Shown here in pieces: positions 1 to 6,385 of a DNA stretch of 6,385 nucleotides. Location of the stretch: positions 193 to 6,577 of the forward strand of contig DIOL01000003.1 in assembly GCA_002423895.1 (NCBI GenBank), in the 5' to 3' direction. The notes under the pieces were generated by a model. It was not told the DNA's origin. It ran no database searches and worked only from the letters and a program-made list of their open reading frames with translations. A program made the translations under genes and the position numbers. This DNA is from Bacteroidales bacterium UBA5515 (GTDB lineage Bacteria > Bacteroidota > Bacteroidia > Bacteroidales > P3). Each line of letters opens with the position of its first letter. The stretch's first letter is position 1.

Positions 1-78
1 AAGATTACCAACGGTGTGAGCGTTGTGTATGATGTGAAGGGGATTTTGAGCGAAGAGGTGATTGACGGGAAGTTGTAA
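1..78 (+). CDS. wecC: C-terminal end of a nucleotide-sugar dehydrogenase, probably UDP-ManNAc dehydrogenase (partial)
   Basis: An open frame enters from the left edge in frame 1 and ends at a TAA at 76-78, leaving 25 residues that include NGVSVVYDVKGIL and end in DGKL. A 'YDVKG' segment near the C-terminus is typical of the UDP-glucose/UDP-ManNAc dehydrogenase family, where the last domain closes over the sugar nucleotide. The enzyme would oxidise UDP-ManNAc to UDP-ManNAc uronate with NAD+ in the cytoplasm. The call rests mainly on this short motif and on wecB starting only 12 bases downstream, because wecC-wecB pairs are common in polysaccharide loci. The Rossmann domain and catalytic cysteine lie outside the window, so substrate specificity cannot be judged. 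G+C is about 45%, like the ends of wecB and well above the downstream genes. Confidence 0.7.
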   Translation, partial: KITNGVSVVYDVKGILSEEVIDGKL

Positions 79-90
79 AAGATTATAAGA

Positions 91-1302
91 ATGGAACAAA
101 AAAAACGAATAATGCTCGTCTTCGGTACACGTCCGGAAGCCATCAAAGTGGCACCTTTGGTAAAAGCTTTTCAAAAACATACTGAAAGATTTGAAACCAT
201 TGTCTGTGTAACAGGCCAACACCGCGAGATGCTCGACCAGGTCTTGCATCTGTTTGAAATTGTGCCCGATTATGACCTCAACATCATGAAACAGGGGCAG
301 GATCTCTATGATGTTACTGCACGTGTATTGACCGGCCTGCGCGATGTCTATCAGGAAGCAAAGCCCGATGTGGTATTTGTGCACGGTGATACAACCACCT
401 CCATGGCCGCTGCGCTAGCTGCCTTTTATCAACAGATTCCTGTTGCTCATATTGAAGCAGGGTTAAGAACTCATAATATTTACAGTCCATGGCCTGAGGA
501 GATGAACAGGCAGATTACAAGCAGGATATCGGCATTCAACCTGGCTCCTACACCTCTAAGCAAAAAGAACTTACTTAAGGAGGGTGTTGATGAATCTACT
601 ATTACTGTAACAGGTAATACTGTTATTGATGCGTTGTACTTGGTATTAGATAAAATCAAGAGTGATAAGAGCCTTCAGTCGGAAATAAAAGAGACTCTAC
701 TAGAGAGTGGATTACCAGATGAGATGGTAGAGGACTTTATGTCACCACTACCTAACAAGCGTAAATTGGTACTTATTACTGGGCATAGAAGGGAGAACTT
801 TGGTGACGGTTTTATCAATATGTGCAATGCTATAAAAACCCTTACAGAGAAGTATCCTGATGTGGATTTTGTTTATCCTATGCACTTGAACCCTAATGTT
901 CGTAAGCCTATTAAAGAGATATTCGGTGAAGCAGCAGTTTCCAAGAATATAGAAGAGAAGTCTGCTGATACTAATATACATTTTATAGAGCCGCTGGAGT
1001 ACCTTCCTTTTGTGTATCTGATGAATCAAAGCACATTGGTGCTAACTGATAGCGGCGGTATTCAGGAAGAAGCCCCCGGCTTAGGTAAACCAGTTTTGGT
1101 TATGCGCGACACAACAGAGCGCCCCGAAGCTGTAGAAGCCGGCACAGTGAAGCTTGTTGGCACAAATTACGACTTAATTGTTACCGAAACCTCACGTTTG
1201 TTAGACGACCAAGAATATTACAATACTATGTCGAAAGCAAACAATCCCTATGGCGATGGTCAGGCTTGTGAGAGGATTATTGAGTTTATGAAAGGACGTT
1301 AA
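91..1302 (+). CDS. wecB: UDP-N-acetylglucosamine 2-epimerase (non-hydrolysing)
   Basis: This cytoplasmic enzyme interconverts UDP-GlcNAc and UDP-ManNAc, supplying ManNAc or, with the upstream dehydrogenase, ManNAcA. The protein has 403 residues, slightly longer than the roughly 375-residue E. coli WecB, and has the two-Rossmann GT-B-like fold of the family. Family motifs occur in order: GTRPEAIK (12-19), HGDTTT (98-103), HIEAGLRT (120-127), PEEMNR (135-140), GNTVIDAL (175-182), GHRRENFG (231-238), MHLNPNVR (264-271), and SGGIQEEAPGLGKPVLVMRDTTERPEA (321-347). D100, E122, E136 and H232 match the catalytic residues known from E. coli WecB (D95, E117, E131, H213). The ATG at 91 follows the dehydrogenase stop by 12 bases and has no clear Shine-Dalgarno, which is normal for Bacteroidota. 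By hand count, 121-540 is 47% G+C, 541-1020 is 38% and 1021-1260 is 46%, suggesting a mosaic allele. The family assignment is very secure. Confidence 0.97.
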   Translation: MEQKKRIMLVFGTRPEAIKVAPLVKAFQKHTERFETIVCVTGQHREMLDQVLHLFEIVPDYDLNIMKQGQDLYDVTARVLTGLRDVYQEAKPDVVFVHGDTTTSMAAALAAFYQQIPVAHIEAGLRTHNIYSPWPEEMNRQITSRISAFNLAPTPLSKKNLLKEGVDESTITVTGNTVIDALYLVLDKIKSDKSLQSEIKETLLESGLPDEMVEDFMSPLPNKRKLVLITGHRRENFGDGFINMCNAIKTLTEKYPDVDFVYPMHLNPNVRKPIKEIFGEAAVSKNIEEKSADTNIHFIEPLEYLPFVYLMNQSTLVLTDSGGIQEEAPGLGKPVLVMRDTTERPEAVEAGTVKLVGTNYDLIVTETSRLLDDQEYYNTMSKANNPYGDGQACERIIEFMKGR

Positions 1303-1359
1303 ATATTATCGTTGAATTTCCTATAAAGCCTATATGATTTGTGTAACTGATAATGCATT

Positions 1360-2826
1360 ATGAGCCTTAGGAAACAAGCTTTTTCAGGCATAAAGTGGAC
1401 TACTACTGCCTCTATAGTTAATTCTTTTGTTCAATTAATTCAATTAGCTATTTTAACTCGATTACTTGAACCTACAGATTTTGGTTTAATGGCTTTAGTG
1501 ATGGTCGTTATTGGCTTTAGTGAAATGTTTATTGATATGGGTCTTTCAAATGCAATTATCTATAAACAAAATATTAATAATGAGCAATTAAGCTCTCTTT
1601 ATTGGTTGAATATTATTATTGGAATTTTCTTTTACATTATATTAATAATCATTTCCCCTTATATTTCCATCTTATATGATAATCAAAGTCTTAAAGCATT
1701 AATAAACCTTGTAGCAATTACGTTCCTGATAAAGCCTTGGGGACAACAATTTATGGTTTTGCTACAAAAAAACCTGAAATTTAATGCTATTTCTATTACA
1801 GATATAATATCAAGGCTTATTTCTTTTGTTGTAGTTATTGTATTAGCGTTTAACAACTTCGGGGTTTATTCATTGGCAATTGGCTCAATAATAGCTGCTG
1901 TATTTTCAACTATAGGATATAATTTTTATGGAAGAAATTTATATAAGCCAAAACTTTATCTAAAAATAGGCCACCTCAATCAATTTCTTAGTTTTGGTCT
2001 TTACCAAATGGGTGAAAAACTTATTAGTTATTTTTCTACTCAATTTGATACAATTTTAATTGGCAAGCTATTAGGAGTCGAAATATTAGGTTTATACAAT
2101 GTAGCAAAGAATTTAGTAAGTAAGCCTTCAAGTATAATTAATCCTGTTGTTACAAAAGTTGCATTTCCATTAATGTCAAAATTATCTGATAATATTTCAC
2201 AATTAAAAAGTGTTTTTTTGACTACCATGAGATATCTCTCATTTGCGAATTTTCCAGTTTATTTTCTTATTATTATTTTAGCTAGACCGATAATAATTAC
2301 TTTGTTCGGTAATGATTGGATTGAAGTTACCCCAATTGTTCAAATATTGTCTTTAACATATTTATTACGTTCAGTTGGAAATCCGTCAGGAAGTTTATTG
2401 CTTTCTAGAGGTAAAGCAAATGTTGCATTTTACTGGAATCTAACATTGTTTGTTTTTTACCCTATTAGTATTTTTATTGGCAGTTACTGGGGTATAACAG
2501 GGATTGCTTGGGGTACATTAGTTTTACAAGTATTATTGCTATATCCTAACTGGAAATATATTGTTTATAATACATGCAATGCAGACTTTACCGAATATTT
2601 TGGAGTATTAAGTTCCCCTTTAATTATTTCTTCGTTATCTTTGATATTTCCTTATTTATCCTTAAAGTATATTGATAATAATATTTTAGCATTATTATTA
2701 GGAGGTGTTGGATTTATAATAGTATTCATTCTACTCATTAGAATTCTTTTGCCAAATACATATAAAGAGATCAACAATATTATTTTCAACACCATAAAAT
2801 TTGGTGAAAAACAAAGAAATATATGA
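1360..2826 (+). CDS. wzx: Polysaccharide repeat-unit flippase, Wzx/WzxC-like (MOP superfamily)
   Basis: This is an inner-membrane protein expected to flip the undecaprenyl-diphosphate-linked repeat unit to the periplasmic face. The 488 residues are hydrophobic almost throughout, with about 12-14 likely membrane helices, which fits the polysaccharide-transport branch of the MOP superfamily. The opening MSLRKQAFSGIKW, the segment LTRLLEPTDFGLMAL (32-46), the downstream DMGLSNAII (59-67) and FDTILIGKLLGVEILGLYN (229-247) are characteristic of WzxC-like flippases. LFGNDW (315-320) and GNPSGSLLLSRGKAN (340-354) also fit. The ATG at 1360 is in frame; an ATG seven bases earlier is in another frame. 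A 57-base gap separates it from wecB, with no clear promoter, so it is probably co-transcribed. Its stop overlaps the next start in ATGA, implying translational coupling. G+C falls sharply here (22% and 32% in two sampled lines). The substrate cannot be read from the sequence. Confidence 0.93.
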   Translation: MSLRKQAFSGIKWTTTASIVNSFVQLIQLAILTRLLEPTDFGLMALVMVVIGFSEMFIDMGLSNAIIYKQNINNEQLSSLYWLNIIIGIFFYIILIIISPYISILYDNQSLKALINLVAITFLIKPWGQQFMVLLQKNLKFNAISITDIISRLISFVVVIVLAFNNFGVYSLAIGSIIAAVFSTIGYNFYGRNLYKPKLYLKIGHLNQFLSFGLYQMGEKLISYFSTQFDTILIGKLLGVEILGLYNVAKNLVSKPSSIINPVVTKVAFPLMSKLSDNISQLKSVFLTTMRYLSFANFPVYFLIIILARPIIITLFGNDWIEVTPIVQILSLTYLLRSVGNPSGSLLLSRGKANVAFYWNLTLFVFYPISIFIGSYWGITGIAWGTLVLQVLLLYPNWKYIVYNTCNADFTEYFGVLSSPLIISSLSLIFPYLSLKYIDNNILALLLGGVGFIIVFILLIRILLPNTYKEINNIIFNTIKFGEKQRNI

Positions 2827-3992
2827 ATATTGCAATAATTACAACATGGTTTCCCGCAGGAGCGGGATATGTTTCTAAAGCTTATCAGCAAATATTAGAA
2901 AAAGAAAACAATGTTTTTATCTATGCACGAGGTGGACAAGTTATGAAAGAGCACCCAGAATGGGATGCACCTAATGTAACGTGGGCTCCAAGGCGTAAAA
3001 ACCAAATACGCACCCAACATTTTATAAAATGGCTCAAAAACAATAAAATAGATATAGCATTCTTCAATGAACAAAGATATTGGAAACCCGTATTGGAAGC
3101 AAAAAAAATAGGAGTTTGTATAGGAGCATATATCGATTATTATACACAAGAAACCGTTCAAGCTTTCGAAATCTACGATTTTTTAATTTGTAATACCAAA
3201 CGTCATTTTTCAGTTTTTAGTTGGCACAATAATGTCCATTATATTCCTTGGGGTACGGACATATCAATTTTTAAACCGAAAGAGAATAAAATTGTAAATC
3301 AACCTACATTTATTATTAGTGCTGGATGGCAGCCTATGAAAAAATTAGACCGACGTGGGTCACTCTTAGCTTTAGAAGCATTTCAGAAAGTAAAAGGAGC
3401 CTGTAAATTGATAGTTTACAGCCAAGTAGAAGAGAATAAATTTTCTGAAACCTGGACTAAACTACTAAAAGATAATCGAATAGAAATTAGAGTTGGTACT
3501 TTTGATCCATTTCCTTTTACTGAAGGTGATGTATATTTATATCCTTCAAGATTGGATGGTATTGGATTAACATTACCCGAGGCTTTAAGTTCTGGATTAT
3601 GTGCAATTACCACTAATAATGGTCCAATGAATGAATTTGTTAAAGATAACTATAATGGATTATTAGTTGATGTTGAAAATTATTTAGGTCGGTATGATGG
3701 TTATTATTGGGCTGAATCGGTATGTAATGTTGATTCTTTAGCTGAGAAAATTCAATTTTATATTGATAATGTATCTTTGGTCCAAAAACATAAGAATAAT
3801 GCTAGAGATTTTGCATGTAATTATTTAGACTGGAGCAAAAATGCAAGTGATTTATCTCGGATTTTTATTTCGGCTTATGAGAATAAGAACAATTTTTTTG
3901 ATAATGAATTAAATCGACTACTAAAAAAAATAGATTCTAAGCTAAGTGTATCCATGTTGTCATTAATATATTATTTTTTTCGTAAAAGGTGA
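2823..3992 (+). CDS. Glycosyltransferase, GT-B fold (GT4/group 1-like)
   Basis: A predicted cytoplasmic or membrane-associated transferase adding one sugar to the lipid-linked repeat unit. The 389 residues fit the two-domain GT-B size. The N-terminal domain begins MNIAIITTWFPAGAGYVSKAY, a short beta strand and glycine-containing loop as in GT4 enzymes. The linker reads IPWGTDISIFKP (141-152), and the donor domain opens with FIISAGWQPMKKLDRRGSLLALEAF (163-187). The nucleotide-sugar region is PSRLDGIGLTLPEALSSGLCAITTNNGP (241-268). In most GT4 enzymes this holds an E-x7-E pair; here the first position is D245 and the second E253. About 35 C-terminal residues end in a hydrophobic, then basic segment (SVSMLSLIYYFFRKR), which may help membrane association. 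Its ATG overlaps the wzx stop by four bases (ATGA). Its stop lies just before the next transferase. Donor, acceptor and linkage are unknown. The fold call is strong and the exact family is less so. Confidence 0.88.
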   Translation: MNIAIITTWFPAGAGYVSKAYQQILEKENNVFIYARGGQVMKEHPEWDAPNVTWAPRRKNQIRTQHFIKWLKNNKIDIAFFNEQRYWKPVLEAKKIGVCIGAYIDYYTQETVQAFEIYDFLICNTKRHFSVFSWHNNVHYIPWGTDISIFKPKENKIVNQPTFIISAGWQPMKKLDRRGSLLALEAFQKVKGACKLIVYSQVEENKFSETWTKLLKDNRIEIRVGTFDPFPFTEGDVYLYPSRLDGIGLTLPEALSSGLCAITTNNGPMNEFVKDNYNGLLVDVENYLGRYDGYYWAESVCNVDSLAEKIQFYIDNVSLVQKHKNNARDFACNYLDWSKNASDLSRIFISAYENKNNFFDNELNRLLKKIDSKLSVSMLSLIYYFFRKR

Positions 3993-3993
3993 G
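3984..3993 (+). promoter_or_regulatory. Ribosome-binding-like purine tract deciding the start of the second glycosyltransferase
   Basis: AAAAGGTGAG lies four bases before the ATG at 3998 and contains AGGTGAG, close to the Shine-Dalgarno core. It spans the stop of the preceding gene, so ribosomes ending there could restart at once. It supports the ATG at 3998 over the GTG at 3989, which lies inside this tract. Bacteroidota rely little on Shine-Dalgarno pairing, so the evidence is moderate. Confidence 0.45.
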
Positions 3994-3997
3994 TTTT

Positions 3998-5206
3998 ATG
4001 AAGAAAAGAATAAAAATACTTTTTATTCATCATGGTGCCGGTATTGGAGGTGCACCAATAAGTTTAAGAAATTTAATCTTAAACTTGAATATTGATAAAT
4101 ACCAGTGTAAAGTACTTTGTTTACGTCCTGGAAGTCATATAAAATTATTTGAAGATGCTGGAATTGATACAGAGTTAATTACAGCACCAAAACGTTTCTT
4201 TTCACATACACAAACAGGAAGGAAACAATGGTACTATTTTCCTTATCTTATCCCAATTTTAATAGAATGGGTTTACACTGCATTCTATTTTGCGCCTAAA
4301 CATTTGAAAATGCAAGATTGTGACATTATTCATTTAAACTCACATGTCTTGAGTAGCTGGGCATTCGCTGCAAAAAAAAGAAATTTTAAAGTTATTATGC
4401 ATAATAGAGAAGCAATAACTAAAGGTTATTTGGGGATTCGATACATAATTCTAAAAACGTTAATATCTAAGTACTGTGATTTTATAATAAATATTAGTGA
4501 AGACAATAAAAAGAGACTGGGATTAATAAATAAATCTACTGTAATATACAATTTTGTTGATATACCAAAAGAGTATCGCTTAACAATGAGTAATGCTAAA
4601 GACCAAAAGAAAATATTATATTTAGGCGGATCGGCATCAATAAAAGGGTTTGATACGCTTGTTGATTCATTAAAATTCTTGGATGAAGGTATTGTAGTTC
4701 AAATAGCTGGACATATTAATAAAACTCCTAATGATATTTTACAAAGAAATATAGTGAAATATATAAAGGAAGTTATTACAAAAAAAAATAAAAGAATTGA
4801 GATTATTGAAAATTCAAGTAATACAGAAATATTAGGTGTCTTAGACAATCCCTATCCTTATATTGATGGCTGTGATATACTCATTACACCTTTTAAAATT
4901 GAACATTTTTCAAGACCTGCAATTGAAGCTTTTGCTTATGGAAAACCAGTTATTGGAAGTGATGTGGAAGGCATGGAAGAAATAATAGATCATGAATTAA
5001 ATGGATTATTAATAAGAAAAAATATGCCAATAGATCTGGCTAGAGCAATAAATAGATTATGTAATGAACCAATTATAGCTCAGAGTTTTGGAGATAATGG
5101 CAGAAAAAAAGCAATAGATCAATTTAGTGTAAAACCAAATATACAAAAGATTGAAATGATATACACCCAACTTATGAATAATTCATCAAGTATGCAAGTA
5201 AAGTAA
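3998..5206 (+). CDS. Glycosyltransferase, GT4-like (GT-B fold)
   Basis: A second sugar transferase for repeat-unit assembly, acting at the cytoplasmic face. Counting from the chosen start, it has 402 residues. The N-terminus KKRIKILFIHHGAGIGGAPISLRNLI has the first beta strand plus a GIGGAP loop (17-22), the usual acceptor-domain glycine motif of GT4 proteins. The donor domain opens at KILYLGGSASIKGFDTLVDSL (205-225), followed by IAGHINKTPNDI. The region TPFKIEHFSRPAIEAFAYGKPVIGSDVEGMEEII holds the intact E-x7-E pair, E302 and E310. The frame also allows a GTG at 3989, overlapping the previous stop. I prefer the ATG at 3998 because a purine-rich AAAAGGTGAG (3984-3993) sits four bases before it and the protein then begins MKKRIKILF, as is usual in the family. 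With either start it is coupled to its upstream neighbour. G+C is low. Sugar specificity is unknown. Confidence 0.9.
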   Translation: MKKRIKILFIHHGAGIGGAPISLRNLILNLNIDKYQCKVLCLRPGSHIKLFEDAGIDTELITAPKRFFSHTQTGRKQWYYFPYLIPILIEWVYTAFYFAPKHLKMQDCDIIHLNSHVLSSWAFAAKKRNFKVIMHNREAITKGYLGIRYIILKTLISKYCDFIINISEDNKKRLGLINKSTVIYNFVDIPKEYRLTMSNAKDQKKILYLGGSASIKGFDTLVDSLKFLDEGIVVQIAGHINKTPNDILQRNIVKYIKEVITKKNKRIEIIENSSNTEILGVLDNPYPYIDGCDILITPFKIEHFSRPAIEAFAYGKPVIGSDVEGMEEIIDHELNGLLIRKNMPIDLARAINRLCNEPIIAQSFGDNGRKKAIDQFSVKPNIQKIEMIYTQLMNNSSSMQVK

Positions 5207-5265
5207 GTCTTTCCTTAAAGAAGAAAAAATAGGAATATTTTTATGTTGTATAATAAAAGTTAGTA

Positions 5266-6342
5266 ATGATTACAATAATTACAGTTAGTGTTTTCTCCGT
5301 ATTTCTCGCATTTATGGGAAAGTATAAGAAATTTAAATTTCTGTTTGAAGTAGCTTTTATTATTATATTTTTATTTACTGCTTTACGTTTCAACTTTGGG
5401 AGAGATTATTTAAATTACTATGACCTATTTATGTCAATAAGTAAGTACCAAAGTATAAAAGATATAAATTTTGATAATTTTAAAGTTGAACGAGGTTGGG
5501 TTATTCTTAACTTTTTATTTAAGCCCATTGGATTTTTTGGTTTAATTTTTGTTCTTTCTGCATTTATAAGTTTTACATACTATTCACTAATTAAAAAATA
5601 TGTCTCTCCAAATTACTATTGGTTTGCAATTTTTATCTTCGCCTTTAGTACTGATATTATGTGGATGCAGTTTTCAGCAATCAGACAAGCTTTATCTATT
5701 ACAATTTTTATTTATTCCGTAAAATATATTACCAAGACAAATAAACCTCTATTATTTGTTTTATTTAATTTATTTGGTTCTTTGTTTCATACAAGTGCTT
5801 TATTTATGGTTCCACTGGTGATTTTTTCTTTTAATAAGTTAAGAAATAATAAAATATTGGGAGCTTTAATAATGGCAAGTTTTTGGTTATTATTATTATT
5901 AGGTGAAAAATACTTTAGTCGTTTGTCAATGTTAACGGCTATAATATCTGGTGATAGTTATACAAACTTATTTGATATTGAGAGAGATACTTCTGTTACA
6001 TTTATTGGAGGTGTTGCATGGAGTTTAATATTATTTATAGTGATTTACTATTTAAGAAAGCAAGATGATAAGATTAAAAATTTTTTTTATTTGTCTTCAT
6101 TTCACAGTATGATTTATGTGGTGACACCTCTAATACAGTTAGCAGATAGAATGGGTTATTATTTTGCTCCATTTACCATAATTACATTTCCATTTATTTT
6201 GCAAAGTGAAAAAAAAAGAATAATTAAGGTAGCTATCATGTTTATTTACATTGCGTTTTTATTAAATAGGCTAATTGACTTTTCGGGACTTGAATGGGTT
6301 ATTGCTGGATTTTCTGAATATAAAACTATTTTAAGTAAATAA
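5266..6342 (+). CDS. wzy: EpsG-family / Wzy-like polysaccharide polymerase
   Basis: A multi-pass inner-membrane protein that probably polymerises flipped repeat units in the periplasm. It has 358 residues with about 9-11 hydrophobic segments and no soluble domain. Features that match the EpsG family are RFNFGRDYLNYYDLF (41-55), ERGWVILNFLF (75-85), the helix FSAIRQALSITIFIYSVKYI (136-155) with R140 and Q141, LFHTSALFMVPL (173-184), and ADRMGYYFAPF (293-303). The conserved GxDYxxY, RQ and FHxSA elements are typical of EpsG/Wzy proteins, and the arginines are candidates for binding the lipid-linked sugars. The ATG at 5266 follows a 59-base gap after the second transferase. No strong Shine-Dalgarno is visible. 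The gene is very AT-rich, with runs of 8-9 identical bases. Wzy proteins vary greatly in sequence, so the role is inferred from motifs, topology and the neighbouring flippase. A membrane acyltransferase is less likely because the RQ and FHxSA pattern is specific. Confidence 0.88.
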   Translation: MITIITVSVFSVFLAFMGKYKKFKFLFEVAFIIIFLFTALRFNFGRDYLNYYDLFMSISKYQSIKDINFDNFKVERGWVILNFLFKPIGFFGLIFVLSAFISFTYYSLIKKYVSPNYYWFAIFIFAFSTDIMWMQFSAIRQALSITIFIYSVKYITKTNKPLLFVLFNLFGSLFHTSALFMVPLVIFSFNKLRNNKILGALIMASFWLLLLLGEKYFSRLSMLTAIISGDSYTNLFDIERDTSVTFIGGVAWSLILFIVIYYLRKQDDKIKNFFYLSSFHSMIYVVTPLIQLADRMGYYFAPFTIITFPFILQSEKKRIIKVAIMFIYIAFLLNRLIDFSGLEWVIAGFSEYKTILSK

Positions 6343-6369
6343 GATGATGAGTAATAATAATTCTAATTA

Positions 6370-6385
6370 GGGTCTGCTGAATAAT
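6370..6385. mobile_element. Possible terminal inverted-repeat edge of an insertion sequence (IS5-like), cut by the window end
   Basis: The last 16 bases, GGGTCTGCTGAATAAT, resemble from memory the ends of some IS5-superfamily elements, for example the GGCTTTGTTGAATAA type of IS903. The four bases TTAG at 6367-6370 fit the YTAR target pattern used by IS5-like elements. No transposase or second end is visible, so this is a resemblance only. The junction coincides with the stop of a tiny open frame that begins just after the polymerase gene. Confidence 0.3.

Noticed and set aside
748..1029. Minus-strand open frame of 93 codons inside wecB
   Set aside because: It lies wholly within a securely identified gene on the other strand, has no recognisable motif, and is best explained as a shadow frame. 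The same holds for minus-strand frames at 2040-2228, 2652-2891, 2895-3161 and 3416-3613.
1296..1312. Imperfect palindrome ACGTTAAATATTATCGT at the end of wecB
   Set aside because: The arms match at 6 of 7 positions but are AT-rich, and no T tract follows. It overlaps the stop codon and neither a terminator nor an operator is supported.
1331..1342. TATATGATTTG as a possible Bacteroides-type -7 box before the flippase
   Set aside because: The TAnnTTTG spacing is not met, and no TTTG-type -33 element stands at the right distance. Co-transcription from upstream is simpler.
3989..3991. GTG as the start of the second glycosyltransferase
   Set aside because: It would add only MSF ahead of the natural MKKRIKILF and overlaps the ribosome-binding-like tract that serves the ATG at 3998. 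It remains possible but less likely.
5208..5221. Small hairpin TCTTT-CCTT-AAAGA after the second glycosyltransferase
   Set aside because: The 5-bp stem has a single G-C pair and no T run follows, so it is too weak for a terminator between genes that look like one operon.
5249..5254. TATAAT before the polymerase gene
   Set aside because: It lies only 11 bases before the ATG, leaving almost no leader. Bacteroidota use a different promoter consensus, and such hexamers are common in AT-rich DNA.

Overview
This window looks like part of a surface-polysaccharide (capsule or O-antigen type) biosynthesis locus from a member of the Bacteroidota, most likely a gut Bacteroides/Parabacteroides-type organism. 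The pointers are a run of same-strand, tightly packed genes, AT-rich cargo, almost no Shine-Dalgarno sequences, and the style of the WecB and WzxC-like proteins. The genus is an inference; there is no rRNA or other taxonomic marker here.

Layout, all on the + strand: (1) 1-78, the last 25 codons of a gene whose tail fits a UDP-ManNAc/nucleotide-sugar dehydrogenase (WecC-like). (2) 91-1302, wecB, a non-hydrolysing UDP-GlcNAc 2-epimerase with all expected catalytic residues. (3) 1360-2826, a Wzx-type flippase of the MOP superfamily. (4) 2823-3992, a GT-B glycosyltransferase. (5) 3998-5206, a second GT-B glycosyltransferase. (6) 5266-6342, a multi-pass EpsG/Wzy-like polymerase. (7) 6343-6385, a short tail that may contain the edge of an insertion sequence and the start of an interrupted gene. 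No gap between genes exceeds 60 bases, and no RNA gene, CRISPR array or convincing terminator was seen.

How they work together: WecB converts UDP-GlcNAc to UDP-ManNAc and the upstream dehydrogenase would oxidise it to UDP-ManNAcA. The two glycosyltransferases would add sugars to a lipid-linked repeat unit on the inner face of the inner membrane, the flippase would turn the unit over, and the polymerase would join units in the periplasm. This is a Wzx/Wzy-dependent pathway. The initiating sugar-phosphate transferase, export genes and regulators must lie outside the window.

Base composition divides the window. By hand count, the dehydrogenase tail and both ends of wecB are about 45-47% G+C, the middle of wecB is about 38%, and sampled lines of the downstream genes are about 22-32%. 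wecB therefore sits at the boundary between a conserved precursor module and a strain-variable, probably transferred, cassette, and may itself be a recombinant allele. The genes belong to known families. What is potentially new is the particular set of transferases and polymerase, and hence the glycan, rather than a new kind of system.
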